A DNA stretch of 61,175 nucleotides from contig NZ_ATUK01000004.1 in assembly GCF_000420165.1 (NCBI RefSeq), forward strand, positions 1-61,175, given 5' to 3'. The DNA is from Thioalkalivibrio sp. AKL19. GTDB lineage: Bacteria; Pseudomonadota; Gammaproteobacteria; Ectothiorhodospirales; Ectothiorhodospiraceae. The notes beneath the pieces are model-generated. The model saw only the letters and a list, made by a program, of their open reading frames with translations, was not told where the DNA came from and made no database searches. The position numbers and the translations under genes are program-made. The stretch's first letter is position 1; each line of letters opens with the position of its first letter. Below are positions 19,974-28,419 of this stretch, in pieces.

Positions 19974-20182
19974 GTCGGTGTCCCTTGAATTGCAGACTGC
20001 GGTCTTCTTGTACGGGGTAAGCGGATCCGGCAGCTCGTCACAGTCTGGACGGCAGGGTTTCGGGAAGATGGATCGTATAGTGCGTTTCCGGGTCGAAAGC
20101 CCCGAGTGTCCCCTCCTCGACGGGTAACTGTCGGGTGCTGGGGAGGAAGCGAGAAAGGACCTTGACGGTAAAGGAGAACACC

Positions 20183-20371
20183 ATGTGGAAATCACGACTG
20201 ACGATCCTGATGCTCGCCCTGATGATGGCCCTGGGCAGTGCCACCCTCGCGGGTTGTGACAATCAGGGCCCGGCGGAAGAAGCGGGCGAGAACATTGATG
20301 ACGCCATGGACGACGCCGGCGATGCGATGGAGGATGCCGGCGACGAGATGGAAGACACCTTCAGCGACTGA
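20183..20371 (+). CDS. Small acidic lipoprotein with DDAGDAMED repeats
   Basis: 62 residues. Lipoprotein signal with lipobox LAGC, Asp at +2. The mature part is very acidic and built of short heptad-like units (DDAMDDAGDAMEDAGDEMED). AAGGAG precedes ATG 20183. Function unknown; such proteins are common in halophilic and alkaliphilic gammaproteobacteria. Followed by a terminator. Confidence 0.75.
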   Translation: MWKSRLTILMLALMMALGSATLAGCDNQGPAEEAGENIDDAMDDAGDAMEDAGDEMEDTFSD

Positions 20372-20390
20372 TTCACTGTCCTGCAGGATG

Positions 20391-20430
20391 CAGAAGCCCC
20401 GGCACGCGCGGCGTATCGGGGCTTCTTTGT
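20391..20430 (+). terminator. Terminator between two convergent lipoprotein genes
   Basis: AGAAGCCCCG (20392-20401) pairs with CGGGGCTTCT (20417-20426), followed by TTGT. It serves the upstream plus-strand gene and possibly the minus-strand one. Confidence 0.75.
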
Positions 20431-20449
20431 GTCCACCCTGGTTTGGGCG

Positions 20450-20725
20450 TCAGCGGTTGCCATCGCCCTCGGGTGCGAGGGAGCCGCCCTGTTCGTCCAT
20501 GCCGTCGTCCGTCGGCGGCTGTTGCTGCATCCCGCCTTCCGGTGGCTGCTGCATGTCGTCCTCGGGCGGCGGGGCGCTCTGCATGCCGCCTTCACCGGTT
20601 CCGGGCTGTTCCTGCATCTGTTGCTCCTCGAACTCCTCCATGCCCATGTCGCCGTCGGAGCAGCCCATCAGGAAGACGAAGGGTGCGATGGCCGTGGCCG
20701 CCAGGATCTTGGTGGAATGCTTCAT
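20450..20725 (-). CDS. Small Met/Gln/Pro-rich lipoprotein
   Basis: 91 residues. Signal MKHSTKILAATAIAPFVFLMGC, lipid Cys22, Ser at +2. The mature part is low complexity (EEQQMQEQPG, PPPEDDMQQPPEGGMQQQPP) with no domain that I recognise. AGGAG lies before ATG 20725. It is convergent with the small acidic lipoprotein gene, with 78 bp between them. Confidence 0.7.
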   Translation of the reverse strand: MKHSTKILAATAIAPFVFLMGCSDGDMGMEEFEEQQMQEQPGTGEGGMQSAPPPEDDMQQPPEGGMQQQPPTDDGMDEQGGSLAPEGDGNR

Positions 20726-20933
20726 GGAAACTCCTGTCCATTGGGGTGAATGCGAACGAAAGACTGCGTTCATCCCTCGTGACCATCACGCCCCCTGCTA
20801 TGTTTCCGGAAATGCGTCACAGAATCAGGCCTCGTCGGGCCGTCGTGGCGCTCGTCACGTATCCCCGTGCGGTTTGTCGACGCCCCGGCGAGCGGCCGCT
20901 AAAGTGGTGACCAGACAATTCCGGATCGCAGTG

Positions 20934-21611
20934 ATGACCCAACCTTCCCAGCTCGAAGTCCTTCTCGACCAGGCCCGCAACGCCTGGGCCCGGGGTGAGC
21001 ATGACGCCGCGATGGCCCTCTGGCGCGAGGGAGCCGAGGCCGGTGAGCCCCAGTGCGCCTTCAATCTCGGGGTGCTGCTGGACGAGGGGCGGTACCTGCC
21101 GCGGGATCCGCTCGAGGCTGCGCAGTGGTACCAGCGTTCGGCCGAGGCCGGTTTCCCGGATGCGGCCTTCAATCTGGCGGTTCTGTTCGAGCAGGGAGAC
21201 GGGCTGGAGGCGAACCCCAACGAGGCGGCGCGCTGGTTCCATATCGCGGCGGAGCGTGGAAACGCCCAGGCCATGTTCAATCTGGGGCTCAAGTTCGACG
21301 AGGGTCGGGGCCTGCCGCAGGATCCGGAGCAGGCGGCCCAATGGTACCTGCTGGCGGCCGAGGCCGGCGAAGGTCGCGGCGCCGCCAATCTCGCGCGCCT
21401 GTTCGCCATGGGCGAGGGGATGGAGCGTTCCGACGTGTCGGCGTTCAAGTGGTATGCGATTGCGGCGGAGATGGGGGTCGCGAGCGCGGCGCGTCACCGA
21501 GAGCGTGTGGCACGGGAGCTCAGTCCCGACGAGCGTCTGCACGCGGGCGAACGCGCCCAGGAGTGGCTGCGGAATCAGGCACAGGCCAAGGCAGCGCCGC
21601 GCCTGCAGTAG
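20934..21611 (+). CDS. Sel1-repeat (SLR) protein
   Basis: 225 residues, no signal peptide, so probably cytoplasmic. Four to five Sel1-type helical repeats are visible (for example ALWREGAEAGEPQCAFNLGVLLDEG, AQWYQRSAEAGFPDAAFNLAVLFEQG). Such scaffolds mediate protein-protein contacts; no partner is known. The start is ATG 20934 (or GTG 20931); the frame is open far upstream only because of GC content. It ends in a convergent junction holding a partial repeat. Confidence 0.85.
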   Translation: MTQPSQLEVLLDQARNAWARGEHDAAMALWREGAEAGEPQCAFNLGVLLDEGRYLPRDPLEAAQWYQRSAEAGFPDAAFNLAVLFEQGDGLEANPNEAARWFHIAAERGNAQAMFNLGLKFDEGRGLPQDPEQAAQWYLLAAEAGEGRGAANLARLFAMGEGMERSDVSAFKWYAIAAEMGVASAARHRERVARELSPDERLHAGERAQEWLRNQAQAKAAPRLQ

Positions 21612-21779
21612 CCGGCACGGCCGCCTGTCAGGGAAGTGCGGATTGGCGGGGTTGCTCTCGCCTGCCGATCGCCACGGCGCCGCGCGATGACGGGTGATCG
21701 GTGCGGCGGGGTGTTCGGGATGATGAAAGCGTGGGATATGGCATATCACGCAGGGATTCAGGTCACTGCGCAGGACCCA

Positions 21780-21835
21780 AACGCGCCTCTTCCGATCTTC
21801 CAGCCTTCCTGTGAAGCGCTGTGGATCTTTTTCGT
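21780..21835. repeat. Half copy of the convergent-junction repeat family
   Basis: The segment with CTTCCGATCTTCCAGCCTTCCTG matches the right arm of the elements at 42484-42512 and 44522-44554. A clear left arm is missing. It lies between convergent genes, like the other members. Confidence 0.6.
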
Positions 21836-21850
21836 GCGCTTCGCGGAGGG

Positions 21851-22282
21851 CTAAATCACCACGTTCAGTTCGCGGCGCGGTTCCTCGGCCGGGCCGGCCA
21901 GGCTGACCGCGAGCTCCACACGACGGCGCAGCGCCTCGACCCCGCCGCCGCCCAGCGGGCCGCCGTCGGCCGGGGCGTCGGTGGCATCGTTACCGCTGCG
22001 GAAGGCCTCGATCTGGGCCGCCACGCGGGCGCGCGAGGCCATTTCCTGCTCCGAGCGCGGCGGGAAGGCCAGGCCCTGATCCTGCTCGGCATCGCCGCGG
22101 CGATTCTCGTCCTGTTCCGTGCGATCCTCGATCGGCCGGCGGGCCTCGCCGGCCTCGGGGTCGTTCAGTGGGCGATCGAAGTCGGCCGGCGTGGAGAGCT
22201 GCCCCAGGCCCAGCCGGTCACTGCCGGTCGGGCGTGTGCCGACCGGTACCGCAGCCGAAGGATTGGTGACCGGGACTTCCAT
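21851..22282 (-). CDS. Conserved-type hypothetical protein, 143 aa
   Basis: 143 residues, hydrophilic, no membrane segment or signal. The first half is Pro/Arg/Asp-rich and low in structure. The C-terminal third (VAAQIEAFRSG... ALRRRVELAVSLAG) could be helical. Not recognised. It lies 53 nt downstream of a small flagellar-rod-like gene on the same strand and may be cotranscribed. No catalytic motif. Confidence 0.55.
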   Translation of the reverse strand: MEVPVTNPSAAVPVGTRPTGSDRLGLGQLSTPADFDRPLNDPEAGEARRPIEDRTEQDENRRGDAEQDQGLAFPPRSEQEMASRARVAAQIEAFRSGNDATDAPADGGPLGGGGVEALRRRVELAVSLAGPAEEPRRELNVVI

Positions 22283-22335
22283 CGCGTTACTCGGCGAGCC
22301 TCCTGATCGTTCGGTGTGTCAATCGTTGTCCGGGG

Positions 22336-22551
22336 TCAGGCACGTACGTCCAGCAGCGCGCCAACCATCTGATCTTCGGCCTGCAGGGTCTTCACCGAGG
22401 CCTCGACCTGGTTCTGGCTGGCGATCATGCCGACCTGGGCACCCGTGCTCTCGCGGCTGCCGGCATTCTCGGTGGCCACCGTGTGGGCCTGCTGGCGCAT
22501 GTTGGTGATGCCCTTCTGGATGCCCGCGAGGGAGGCGCTTGCGTCGATCAT
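22336..22551 (-). CDS. Small flagellar-rod-like protein (FlgE/FlgB type)
   Basis: 71 residues. The sequence (GIQKGITNMRQQAHTVAT... MIASQNQVEASVKTLQAEDQMVGALLDVRA) resembles short orphan proteins that look like the terminal heptad helices of flagellar rod/hook proteins, often annotated as flagellar basal-body-like in proteobacteria. No flagellar genes are nearby, so a role in flagella is only suggested. ATG 22551 is the sole good start; the Shine-Dalgarno is weak. Confidence 0.5.
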   Translation of the reverse strand: MIDASASLAGIQKGITNMRQQAHTVATENAGSRESTGAQVGMIASQNQVEASVKTLQAEDQMVGALLDVRA

Positions 22552-22643
22552 GGTTTCGAGCCTGTTGTGCTTGCGGTTGCAACGGTATGACCCGATTATA
22601 GATCAATTAGTTGCACTTCACCTCCCGGCGGCCCAGGCGGCGG

Positions 22644-23774
22644 TCAGGCGGTGTCCAGGAGGGCCTGCAGACGGGCTTGCACGATATCGCGCGCGCCCGC
22701 CTGGCGGGCCTGCCATTCCACGAGGCGTTCCCGGCGGGCCTGTGGGTCGATCCCTTCCGCGAGACGCGCGAGGAGTTCGTCGGCCACCTGCTCGGGGTCC
22801 TCGCCACGGGCAACCAGTCCGGTGTGTTCGGCGGCCATGCGCAGGCGGGTGGCGGCATCCGGGTGGCGTTCGTTTTCCGCCGGACCGCAGATCACCGCGC
22901 TGCCGCAGGCCAAGGGCAGACCCAGGTCCGGGGGTGTCTCGCTGGCGGCCAGGGTGCCGCCTGGCAGGGTCACGTCGGCGCAGGCGTAGGCCGCGTGCAG
23001 GGTCTCCGGGTCCTCGATGTAGTAGACCCGGTTCTTGCGCGGCACGAAGGACGTCATGAAGCGGTTGTGGCGGATGATCGGCAGCGAGTACTTGATCGCG
23101 TCACGGTAGACCGGCTCGTGGCGCGCCGGGTCGGCCGGTGCCAGCAGCAGGATGGCGGCGCTCTTGCGCAGCATCGCGAACAGCACGGCGAAGGCGAAGG
23201 CCTCCTCGCCGGGGCCGGTATTGGGCGCGAGCAGGATCGGGTGACCCTTCTCGTGGTACTCGCGGAAGCGCTCGCAGAACACGCCGTCTCCGGACGGGGC
23301 CGGGGGTAGTTCCACGGCGCCGGCGATTGGGTCGCCGATCACCTCGGCGCCTTCATGGGCGCCCTCGCGCGCGGCGAACCGTGCGTTCCACTGCGTGCCG
23401 GTCGCGCCGTCGCCCTCGGCATTGACCCAGATACGGGGCACCGCAAGCGTGTCGAGGGCTGGCCCCAGGTCGCCGTGGCCGGCATGCAGGGTACCGATGA
23501 CCACGACGGCGCGCGGTTGCAGGCGGCCCAGGCGTGTCGCGGCCAGCTCGGGGTGCAAGGCCAGCGCCGGGACGCCATCCATCAGGCCCTCGGCCTCGCG
23601 ATCCTGACGGCAGTCGGTGACGCCCAGTGCGATGGGTCCGTTCCTGCCGGCGAGCTCCTGCAGCCAGTCCGCTGCGGCCTCGAGGGTGGCCCGCGGGCCC
23701 AGGATCAGGATCCGCCCGCTGCTTTCCCCGGGGACAGAACGGGCGGTGATCCAGGCAGACAAACGTGCGAACAT
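22644..23774 (-). CDS. KdtA-like glycosyltransferase
   Basis: 376 residues. The layout resembles the two Rossmann domains of 3-deoxy-D-manno-octulosonate transferase (WaaA/KdtA). The second domain has a nucleotide-sugar-type tail: GGTLAASETPPDLGLPLACGSAVICGP, like the acceptor/donor loop of KdtA. The N-terminal basic segment that anchors WaaA is short. It lacks several landmark motifs, so the donor is uncertain and it may be a divergent paralogue rather than the core enzyme. It is divergent from the plus-strand gene at 23877. Confidence 0.5.
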   Translation of the reverse strand: MFARLSAWITARSVPGESSGRILILGPRATLEAAADWLQELAGRNGPIALGVTDCRQDREAEGLMDGVPALALHPELAATRLGRLQPRAVVVIGTLHAGHGDLGPALDTLAVPRIWVNAEGDGATGTQWNARFAAREGAHEGAEVIGDPIAGAVELPPAPSGDGVFCERFREYHEKGHPILLAPNTGPGEEAFAFAVLFAMLRKSAAILLLAPADPARHEPVYRDAIKYSLPIIRHNRFMTSFVPRKNRVYYIEDPETLHAAYACADVTLPGGTLAASETPPDLGLPLACGSAVICGPAENERHPDAATRLRMAAEHTGLVARGEDPEQVADELLARLAEGIDPQARRERLVEWQARQAGARDIVQARLQALLDTA

Positions 23775-23876
23775 GGCGGGCTGTTATCCGGTGGTCGGGC
23801 GAGCGTCGCATTATACGAGGCGGCGCGCAGTGCCCGCCACGGGCGGGCCTTACGTTGTCTCGAGGGGAATCGCGGT

Positions 23877-24578
23877 ATGGGCGTGCGCTGGATTGTCGGG
23901 CTGGTGGTGATGGGAGTGATCCTGGCCCTGGCCATGTGGGTCTATTCCAACCCGGGCGGGATGCGCAGCCAGCATTTCTCCGATCTGCCCTGGCAGATCG
24001 AGGTCGGGGATCGTCAACGCACGCGGGTGCTGGGGGTCGTGCTGGGCGAGACCACCATGGCCGACCTGATGCACCGCCTGCCGGTACCGGACATCCGCCT
24101 GTTCGTGGATGCCGATGGCTCGCGCTCGCTGGAGGCCTATTACGTGAACGCGCGCATCCCGCCGTTCGAGGCCAACCTGATCCTGCGCCCGGATCTGGAC
24201 GACGCCGCGCTGGACCGGATCGAATCCGAGACGACCTCCGAGCGTCCGATGCCCAGCGGGGCCCGGCGCTACGGGCTGAGCGACGATGCCCTGACCTCGC
24301 TGGGCAACGTGCCGATCGTCGAGATGAGCTACATCCCGCGCGCGCGCTGGACCGAGGATCTGATCGCCGAGCGTTTCGGCGAGCCGCGCGAGCGGATGCG
24401 TATCGACTCCGATCACAGTTACTGGCTCTACCCCGAGGACGGACTCGCGATCCTCGTCCCGCGCCGCGGCCGCGTGCTGATGCATTACGTTACCCAGGAA
24501 CGCTGGGGGCAGACGGTGGAACGCCTGCGCGACGAGGGGCGTCGTCGCCTGGGCGAGGATCACGGGGATCATGAGTGA
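23877..24578 (+). CDS. Conserved membrane-anchored protein, unknown function
   Basis: 233 residues. One N-terminal TM helix (about 5-23) leaves most of the protein outside the cytoplasm. The body has no motif that I know, but it looks folded (LGVVLGETTMADLMHRLPVPDIRLFVDADGSRSLEAYYV). The first reasonable start is ATG 23877. Its end overlaps the YcgN gene by 8 nt, a tight pair. Confidence 0.65.
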   Translation: MGVRWIVGLVVMGVILALAMWVYSNPGGMRSQHFSDLPWQIEVGDRQRTRVLGVVLGETTMADLMHRLPVPDIRLFVDADGSRSLEAYYVNARIPPFEANLILRPDLDDAALDRIESETTSERPMPSGARRYGLSDDALTSLGNVPIVEMSYIPRARWTEDLIAERFGEPRERMRIDSDHSYWLYPEDGLAILVPRRGRVLMHYVTQERWGQTVERLRDEGRRRLGEDHGDHE

Positions 24579-25083
24579 GTCGAGCCCGACGGATGACCGC
24601 CCGTTCTGGGAGCGCCCGCTCGAGAGCCTGACCCATGCCGAGTGGGAAGCCCTGTGCGATGGCTGCGGCCGCTGCTGCCTGCACAAGCTGGAAGACGAGG
24701 ACTCCGGCGAGCTCGCCTTCACCTGGCTGGCCTGCGACCTGCTCGACTGCGAGACCGGCTACTGCTCGGACTATGCGAACCGCCGCGACTTCGTGCCGGA
24801 CTGTATCCAGCTGACACGACAGGATCTGCCGCACTACCAATGGCTGCCGCCGACCTGTGCCTATCGGTTGCGCTTCGAGGGCCATCCGCTGCCGACCTGG
24901 CACCCGCTTCTGAGCGGTGACCCGCAGACGGTCCGCCGTGCCCGGGTGTCGGTGGCCGGGCGCGTGATCCGCGAGCAGGACGCGCCGGACCTGCCGCTGA
25001 TCGACTACGTGGTGGACTGGCCCGGCGAGGTGCCCGAGTCCGCGCGCCTGTGGCGCCCGGTGGTCCGTCTGCCGCGGGAGTAG
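24571..25083 (+). CDS. ycgN: YcgN-family cysteine-cluster protein (UPF0260)
   Basis: 170 residues. The family core is clear: WEALCDGCGRCCLHKLED, LACDLLD, CSDYANRRDFVPDCIQL, PPTCAYR and PLPTWHPL. The spaced cysteines suggest a metal site (zinc or Fe-S). Function is not established. It overlaps its upstream neighbour by 8 nt and is followed 2 nt later by the GGCT-like gene, so three genes form one unit. Confidence 0.9.
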   Translation: MSESSPTDDRPFWERPLESLTHAEWEALCDGCGRCCLHKLEDEDSGELAFTWLACDLLDCETGYCSDYANRRDFVPDCIQLTRQDLPHYQWLPPTCAYRLRFEGHPLPTWHPLLSGDPQTVRRARVSVAGRVIREQDAPDLPLIDYVVDWPGEVPESARLWRPVVRLPRE

Positions 25084-25085
25084 CC

Positions 25086-25571
25086 ATGCCGGCAGTGGTG
25101 GACCTGTTCGTCTACGGGACGCTCAAGCGCGGCTTCGCCAACCACCGTGCGTTCTGCGAGCGCGCGACCAAGATACGCACCGCGTCGATCGCCGGAACGA
25201 TGTTTGATCTGTCCGTGGGCTATCCGGCCGTACAGATCCCCGGCGACAGCATCCTGCTGGAGGCGGGCCCCGATCCCGTGCGCGATGCAGGGCGCCAGCG
25301 GCTCGTCCGGAACCCGGTGCCACCCGGGCGGGCCGGGGATGCCTGCGGCCGCGTCCAGGGCGAATGGATCCGCCTGCCCGACCCGGCCTGCACCCTGCCG
25401 CCAGTGGACGCCCTCGAAGGCCTGCGTCGCGACCGCCGCGGGGAATATCGCCGCGCACTGGTTCCCGCCTGGACGGAGGAGGGACCCCGGGCCCTGTGGG
25501 TGTACTGGATGCCGCAGTTGCCGCCCGATGCGCGCTACTTGCCGGATGGGGCCTGGCCGGCGCGGTCCTGA
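25086..25571 (+). CDS. Gamma-glutamylcyclotransferase-fold protein
   Basis: 161 residues. VDLFVYGTLKRGFANHRAF at the start is the GGCT/AIG2 signature (YGTLKxG). The fold includes enzymes that release 5-oxoproline from gamma-glutamyl peptides, but many members have unknown substrates. The ATG at 25086 comes 2 nt after the ycgN stop. The middle of the protein is unusual and Pro/Gly-rich. Confidence 0.75.
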   Translation: MPAVVDLFVYGTLKRGFANHRAFCERATKIRTASIAGTMFDLSVGYPAVQIPGDSILLEAGPDPVRDAGRQRLVRNPVPPGRAGDACGRVQGEWIRLPDPACTLPPVDALEGLRRDRRGEYRRALVPAWTEEGPRALWVYWMPQLPPDARYLPDGAWPARS

Positions 25572-25626
25572 TCCGGACAGCGCGTTCATTGTGGTCCCGA
25601 AACGCCGACGGCCCGGTCCGAAAGCG

Positions 25627-25723
25627 GTAGGATGCCGATGAGTGCAGCGAATCGCATCGGGTGGCCCATGGGGTGAGTGCCACGTCTTGAACGATGCGAT
25701 TCGCTGCGCTCATCGCATCCTAC
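25627..25723. repeat. Long palindrome, REP-like, at a convergent junction
   Basis: Left arm 25627-25659 and right arm 25692-25723 are complementary over about 32 nt with two differences, around a 32-nt loop. The arm core (GTAGGATGC...GCAGCGAA..CGCATCG) recurs with small changes at 61118-61150. It lies between convergent genes (GGCT-like and recN) and would form a strong hairpin in either transcript. Confidence 0.85.
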
Positions 25724-25756
25724 GGTTTCCCTGGTATTCGTGGTTCCGGGGAGGCG

Positions 25757-27418
25757 CTAGCCGGCGGAGGCGAGGAGTTCGCGGGCGTGGGTGCGGGTGG
25801 TCTCGGTGAGCTGGGTCCCGCCGATCAGGCGGGCCAGGGCCTCCACGCGGCGTTCGTCGTCCAGCGGCTGGATCGCGGTGCGGGTGCCGTCCTCGGCGTG
25901 CGACTTCTGCACCTCCAGCTGCTGGTGCGCCTGGGCGGCGACCTGGGCGAGGTGGGTCACGCACAGGACCTGATGGCGCTCGCCCAGGGTGCGCAGCTTG
26001 CGCCCGACGACCTCGGCGACCGCGCCGCTGATGCCGCTGTCGACCTCGTCGAAGATCAGCGTGGGTACGGTCTCCTGCTGGCTGGCCAGTACCTGCAGCG
26101 CGAGCCCGATGCGCGAGAGTTCGCCGCCGGAGGCGACCTTGGCCATCGGCTGCGGCGTGGCGCCGGGGTTCGCGGCCACGCGAAATTCGATGTGGTCCAC
26201 GCCGTGTGCCTGCGGCTTGTCGGCGGGCTCGACCCCGATCTCGAAGTGGCCGCCGGCCATGCCCAGTTCCTGCATGGTCTCGGTGACCGCCTGCCCGATG
26301 CGTTCTGCCGTCTGCTGGCGGGCCTGGGTAAGCGCGGCGGCGGCGGCATCGAACTGCGCGCGGGTCTCCTGCTCGCGGGCCTCCAGGGCCTCGACCGTCT
26401 GGTCGCCGTTCTCCAGGGCGTCCAGCTCCGTTTGCAGGTCGTCGTACAGCCCGGGCAGGGCTTCGGGCTCGATTCGGTGCTTGCGCGCCAGACGGAGGTA
26501 TTCGCTGACGCGGGTATCCAGTTCGGCGAGGCGCTCCGGGTCCAGCTCGATGCCATCGGCCAGGCGGCGCAGGGTGTCGCCGGCCTCGTCGATCTGGATG
26601 CGCGCGGATTCCAGCAGCTCGATCGCCGGGTTGACCCGTTCGTCGTGCTGCGCGGCGTCCTGCAGGGCGTGCAGGACCTGGCCCAGCTGCGTGTCCAGCC
26701 CACTGTCGTCCTCGATCTGCTGGCTGGCGGTTTGCAGGGCGGTGAGGACCTCGGTGCCGTGGGCGAGCTGGTTCTGCTCGGTCAGCAGTTGCGGGTATTC
26801 GTCCGCGACTGGCGCCAGTTCGGCCAGCTCGCCGGTCTGGAAGCGCAGCAGGTCCAGGCGGTCGGAGGTGTCGGCCTGGGCCTCGCGCGCCTGTTCCAGG
26901 GTGCGCGCCGCTTCGCGCCAGGCGCGGTAGGCCCCGCGGACATCGGCGACCGGGTGGCCGTCGAGAAAGCCGTCCAGCCAGTGGCGCTGGGTGTCGCGCT
27001 GCAGCAGTTGCTGGTGCGCGTGCTGGCCGTGGATGTCCACCAGCCACTCGCCCAGGGCGCGCAGCTGCCCGACGGCGACCGGACGGCCGTTGATCCAGGC
27101 GCGGCTCTTGCCCTGACGGGTCAGTACGCGGCGCAGCAGTACGTGATCGTCGTCATCGTCGCCCAGCTCCTGTTCGGCCAGCCAGTGGGTGGCCGGGCCG
27201 TGTTCCGGCAGGGCGAACTCGGCGGACAGGTCGGCCTGTTCGGCGCCCTCGCGCACCATGCCGGCGTCGGCGCGGTCGCCCAGCAGCTGGCCGATCACGT
27301 CGATCAGGATGGACTTGCCGGCCCCGGTCTCGCCGGTCAGGGCGCTCAGGCCGGTGTCCAGCTCCAGCTCCAGCCGGTCGATGATCGCGAAATCGCGGAT
27401 GCTGATCAGTCGCAGCAT
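25757..27418 (-). CDS. recN: DNA repair protein RecN
   Basis: 553 residues. SMC-like ATPase for recombinational double-strand-break repair. It has MLRLISIRDFAIIDRLELE, Walker A GETGAGKSI, long coiled coils in the middle (about 160-360), and the C-terminal ABC half with FDEVDSGISGAVAEVVGRKL. Homologues commonly lie next to nadK, as here (7 nt between). SOS control is expected from the family; no LexA box was recognised in the short spacer. Confidence 0.96.
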   Translation of the reverse strand: MLRLISIRDFAIIDRLELELDTGLSALTGETGAGKSILIDVIGQLLGDRADAGMVREGAEQADLSAEFALPEHGPATHWLAEQELGDDDDDHVLLRRVLTRQGKSRAWINGRPVAVGQLRALGEWLVDIHGQHAHQQLLQRDTQRHWLDGFLDGHPVADVRGAYRAWREAARTLEQAREAQADTSDRLDLLRFQTGELAELAPVADEYPQLLTEQNQLAHGTEVLTALQTASQQIEDDSGLDTQLGQVLHALQDAAQHDERVNPAIELLESARIQIDEAGDTLRRLADGIELDPERLAELDTRVSEYLRLARKHRIEPEALPGLYDDLQTELDALENGDQTVEALEAREQETRAQFDAAAAALTQARQQTAERIGQAVTETMQELGMAGGHFEIGVEPADKPQAHGVDHIEFRVAANPGATPQPMAKVASGGELSRIGLALQVLASQQETVPTLIFDEVDSGISGAVAEVVGRKLRTLGERHQVLCVTHLAQVAAQAHQQLEVQKSHAEDGTRTAIQPLDDERRVEALARLIGGTQLTETTRTHARELLASAG

Positions 27419-27425
27419 GGCGGGA

Positions 27426-28304
27426 TCAGGGCTGCTCGCCCCAGCGCAGCTTGGTGCGGAGCACGCGCAGGAAGTGGTGTTCGCGGGGATGGATCAGGGT
27501 CAGGGCCTGTTCGCGGCGGTGGATGCGCAGCAGGTCGCCGGGGGCGAAGTCCACGTTCTCCTGGCCGTCCAGCGCGATCTGGGCCGGCGAACGGCTGCCA
27601 CTGGACAGGCGGATCTCGATGGTGGAACGGCCGCTGACCACCAGCGGCCGGTGATTCAGGCTGTGCGGGCAGACCGGCACCAGCACCATCGCGTCCAGCT
27701 GGGGGGTCAGGATCGGCCCGCCGGCGGACAGCGCGTAGGCGGTGGAGCCGGTGGGGGTGGCGACGACCAGCCCGTCGGCGCGCAGGCGTCCGACATCCAT
27801 GCCGTCGATCGCGGTGTCGAACTCGATGATGCGTACGACGCTCAGCACGTGCAGGACCACGTCGTTCAGGGCGATGCCGCGATGGATGGTCACGCCGTCG
27901 CGGATCAGCTCGGCCTCCAGCATGGCGCGCGGTTCGCGTTCGAAGGCCCCGTCCAGCACCTCGCCCAGTTCCTCCGGGGCGGTATCCGGCGAGACATCCA
28001 CCAGGAAGCCGAGGCGGCCCAGGTTGATGCCCAGCAGGGGCGTGTCGGCATCGGCCACCTCGCGTGCCGTGGCCAGCAGGGTCCCGTCGCCGCCGATCAC
28101 GATCAGCAGGTCGACCTCGCGCGCCAGCTCGTTCAGTGCCAGGAGCCCGACACTGTCGGGACGCTCGTAGCCGTCGATCTCCTGTTCCATGAAGACCTGG
28201 CGCCCGCGTTCCTGGAGCAGACCGACGAGCGTCGCGACCAGCGGGGCGGTGCGCGAGTCGCTGGTTTTGCCGACCAGCCCGACCTTGTTGAAGTCTGGCA
28301 TCAT
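27426..28304 (-). CDS. nadK: NAD kinase
   Basis: 292 residues. It phosphorylates NAD to NADP using ATP or polyphosphate. Motifs: IGGDGTLLATAR (GGDG), LGFL, NDVVLH and the glycine-rich TPTGSTAYALSAGGPI. The start is ATG 28304 (or 28301, the next codon). The longer open frame contains no family-like sequence. It precedes recN on the same strand and is divergent from hrcA. Confidence 0.95.
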   Translation of the reverse strand: MMPDFNKVGLVGKTSDSRTAPLVATLVGLLQERGRQVFMEQEIDGYERPDSVGLLALNELAREVDLLIVIGGDGTLLATAREVADADTPLLGINLGRLGFLVDVSPDTAPEELGEVLDGAFEREPRAMLEAELIRDGVTIHRGIALNDVVLHVLSVVRIIEFDTAIDGMDVGRLRADGLVVATPTGSTAYALSAGGPILTPQLDAMVLVPVCPHSLNHRPLVVSGRSTIEIRLSSGSRSPAQIALDGQENVDFAPGDLLRIHRREQALTLIHPREHHFLRVLRTKLRWGEQP

Positions 28305-28419
28305 GCCGGCATTATCCGGAAAAGGGACCGCGACTGCACCCGGGGTTTCTTGACCTGATACCGGCACGATCCAAGACTGTAGTTCCCAGGCACTCGACCG
28401 AGTGGAGCGCTGACGACCC

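Noticed and set aside
25694-27637. A 647-aa open frame opposite recN, and similar ones opposite ffh (4084-5853) and dnaK (30353-32320)
   Set aside because: All lie on the complementary strand of strong genes and show the Leu/Gly/Gln/Val/Arg bias of antisense GC-rich DNA.
28391-28404. CACTCG-AC-CGAGTG palindrome before hrcA as a CIRCE element
   Set aside because: CIRCE needs TTAGCACTC-N9-GAGTGCTAA. Here the spacer is 2 nt and the outer bases do not match.
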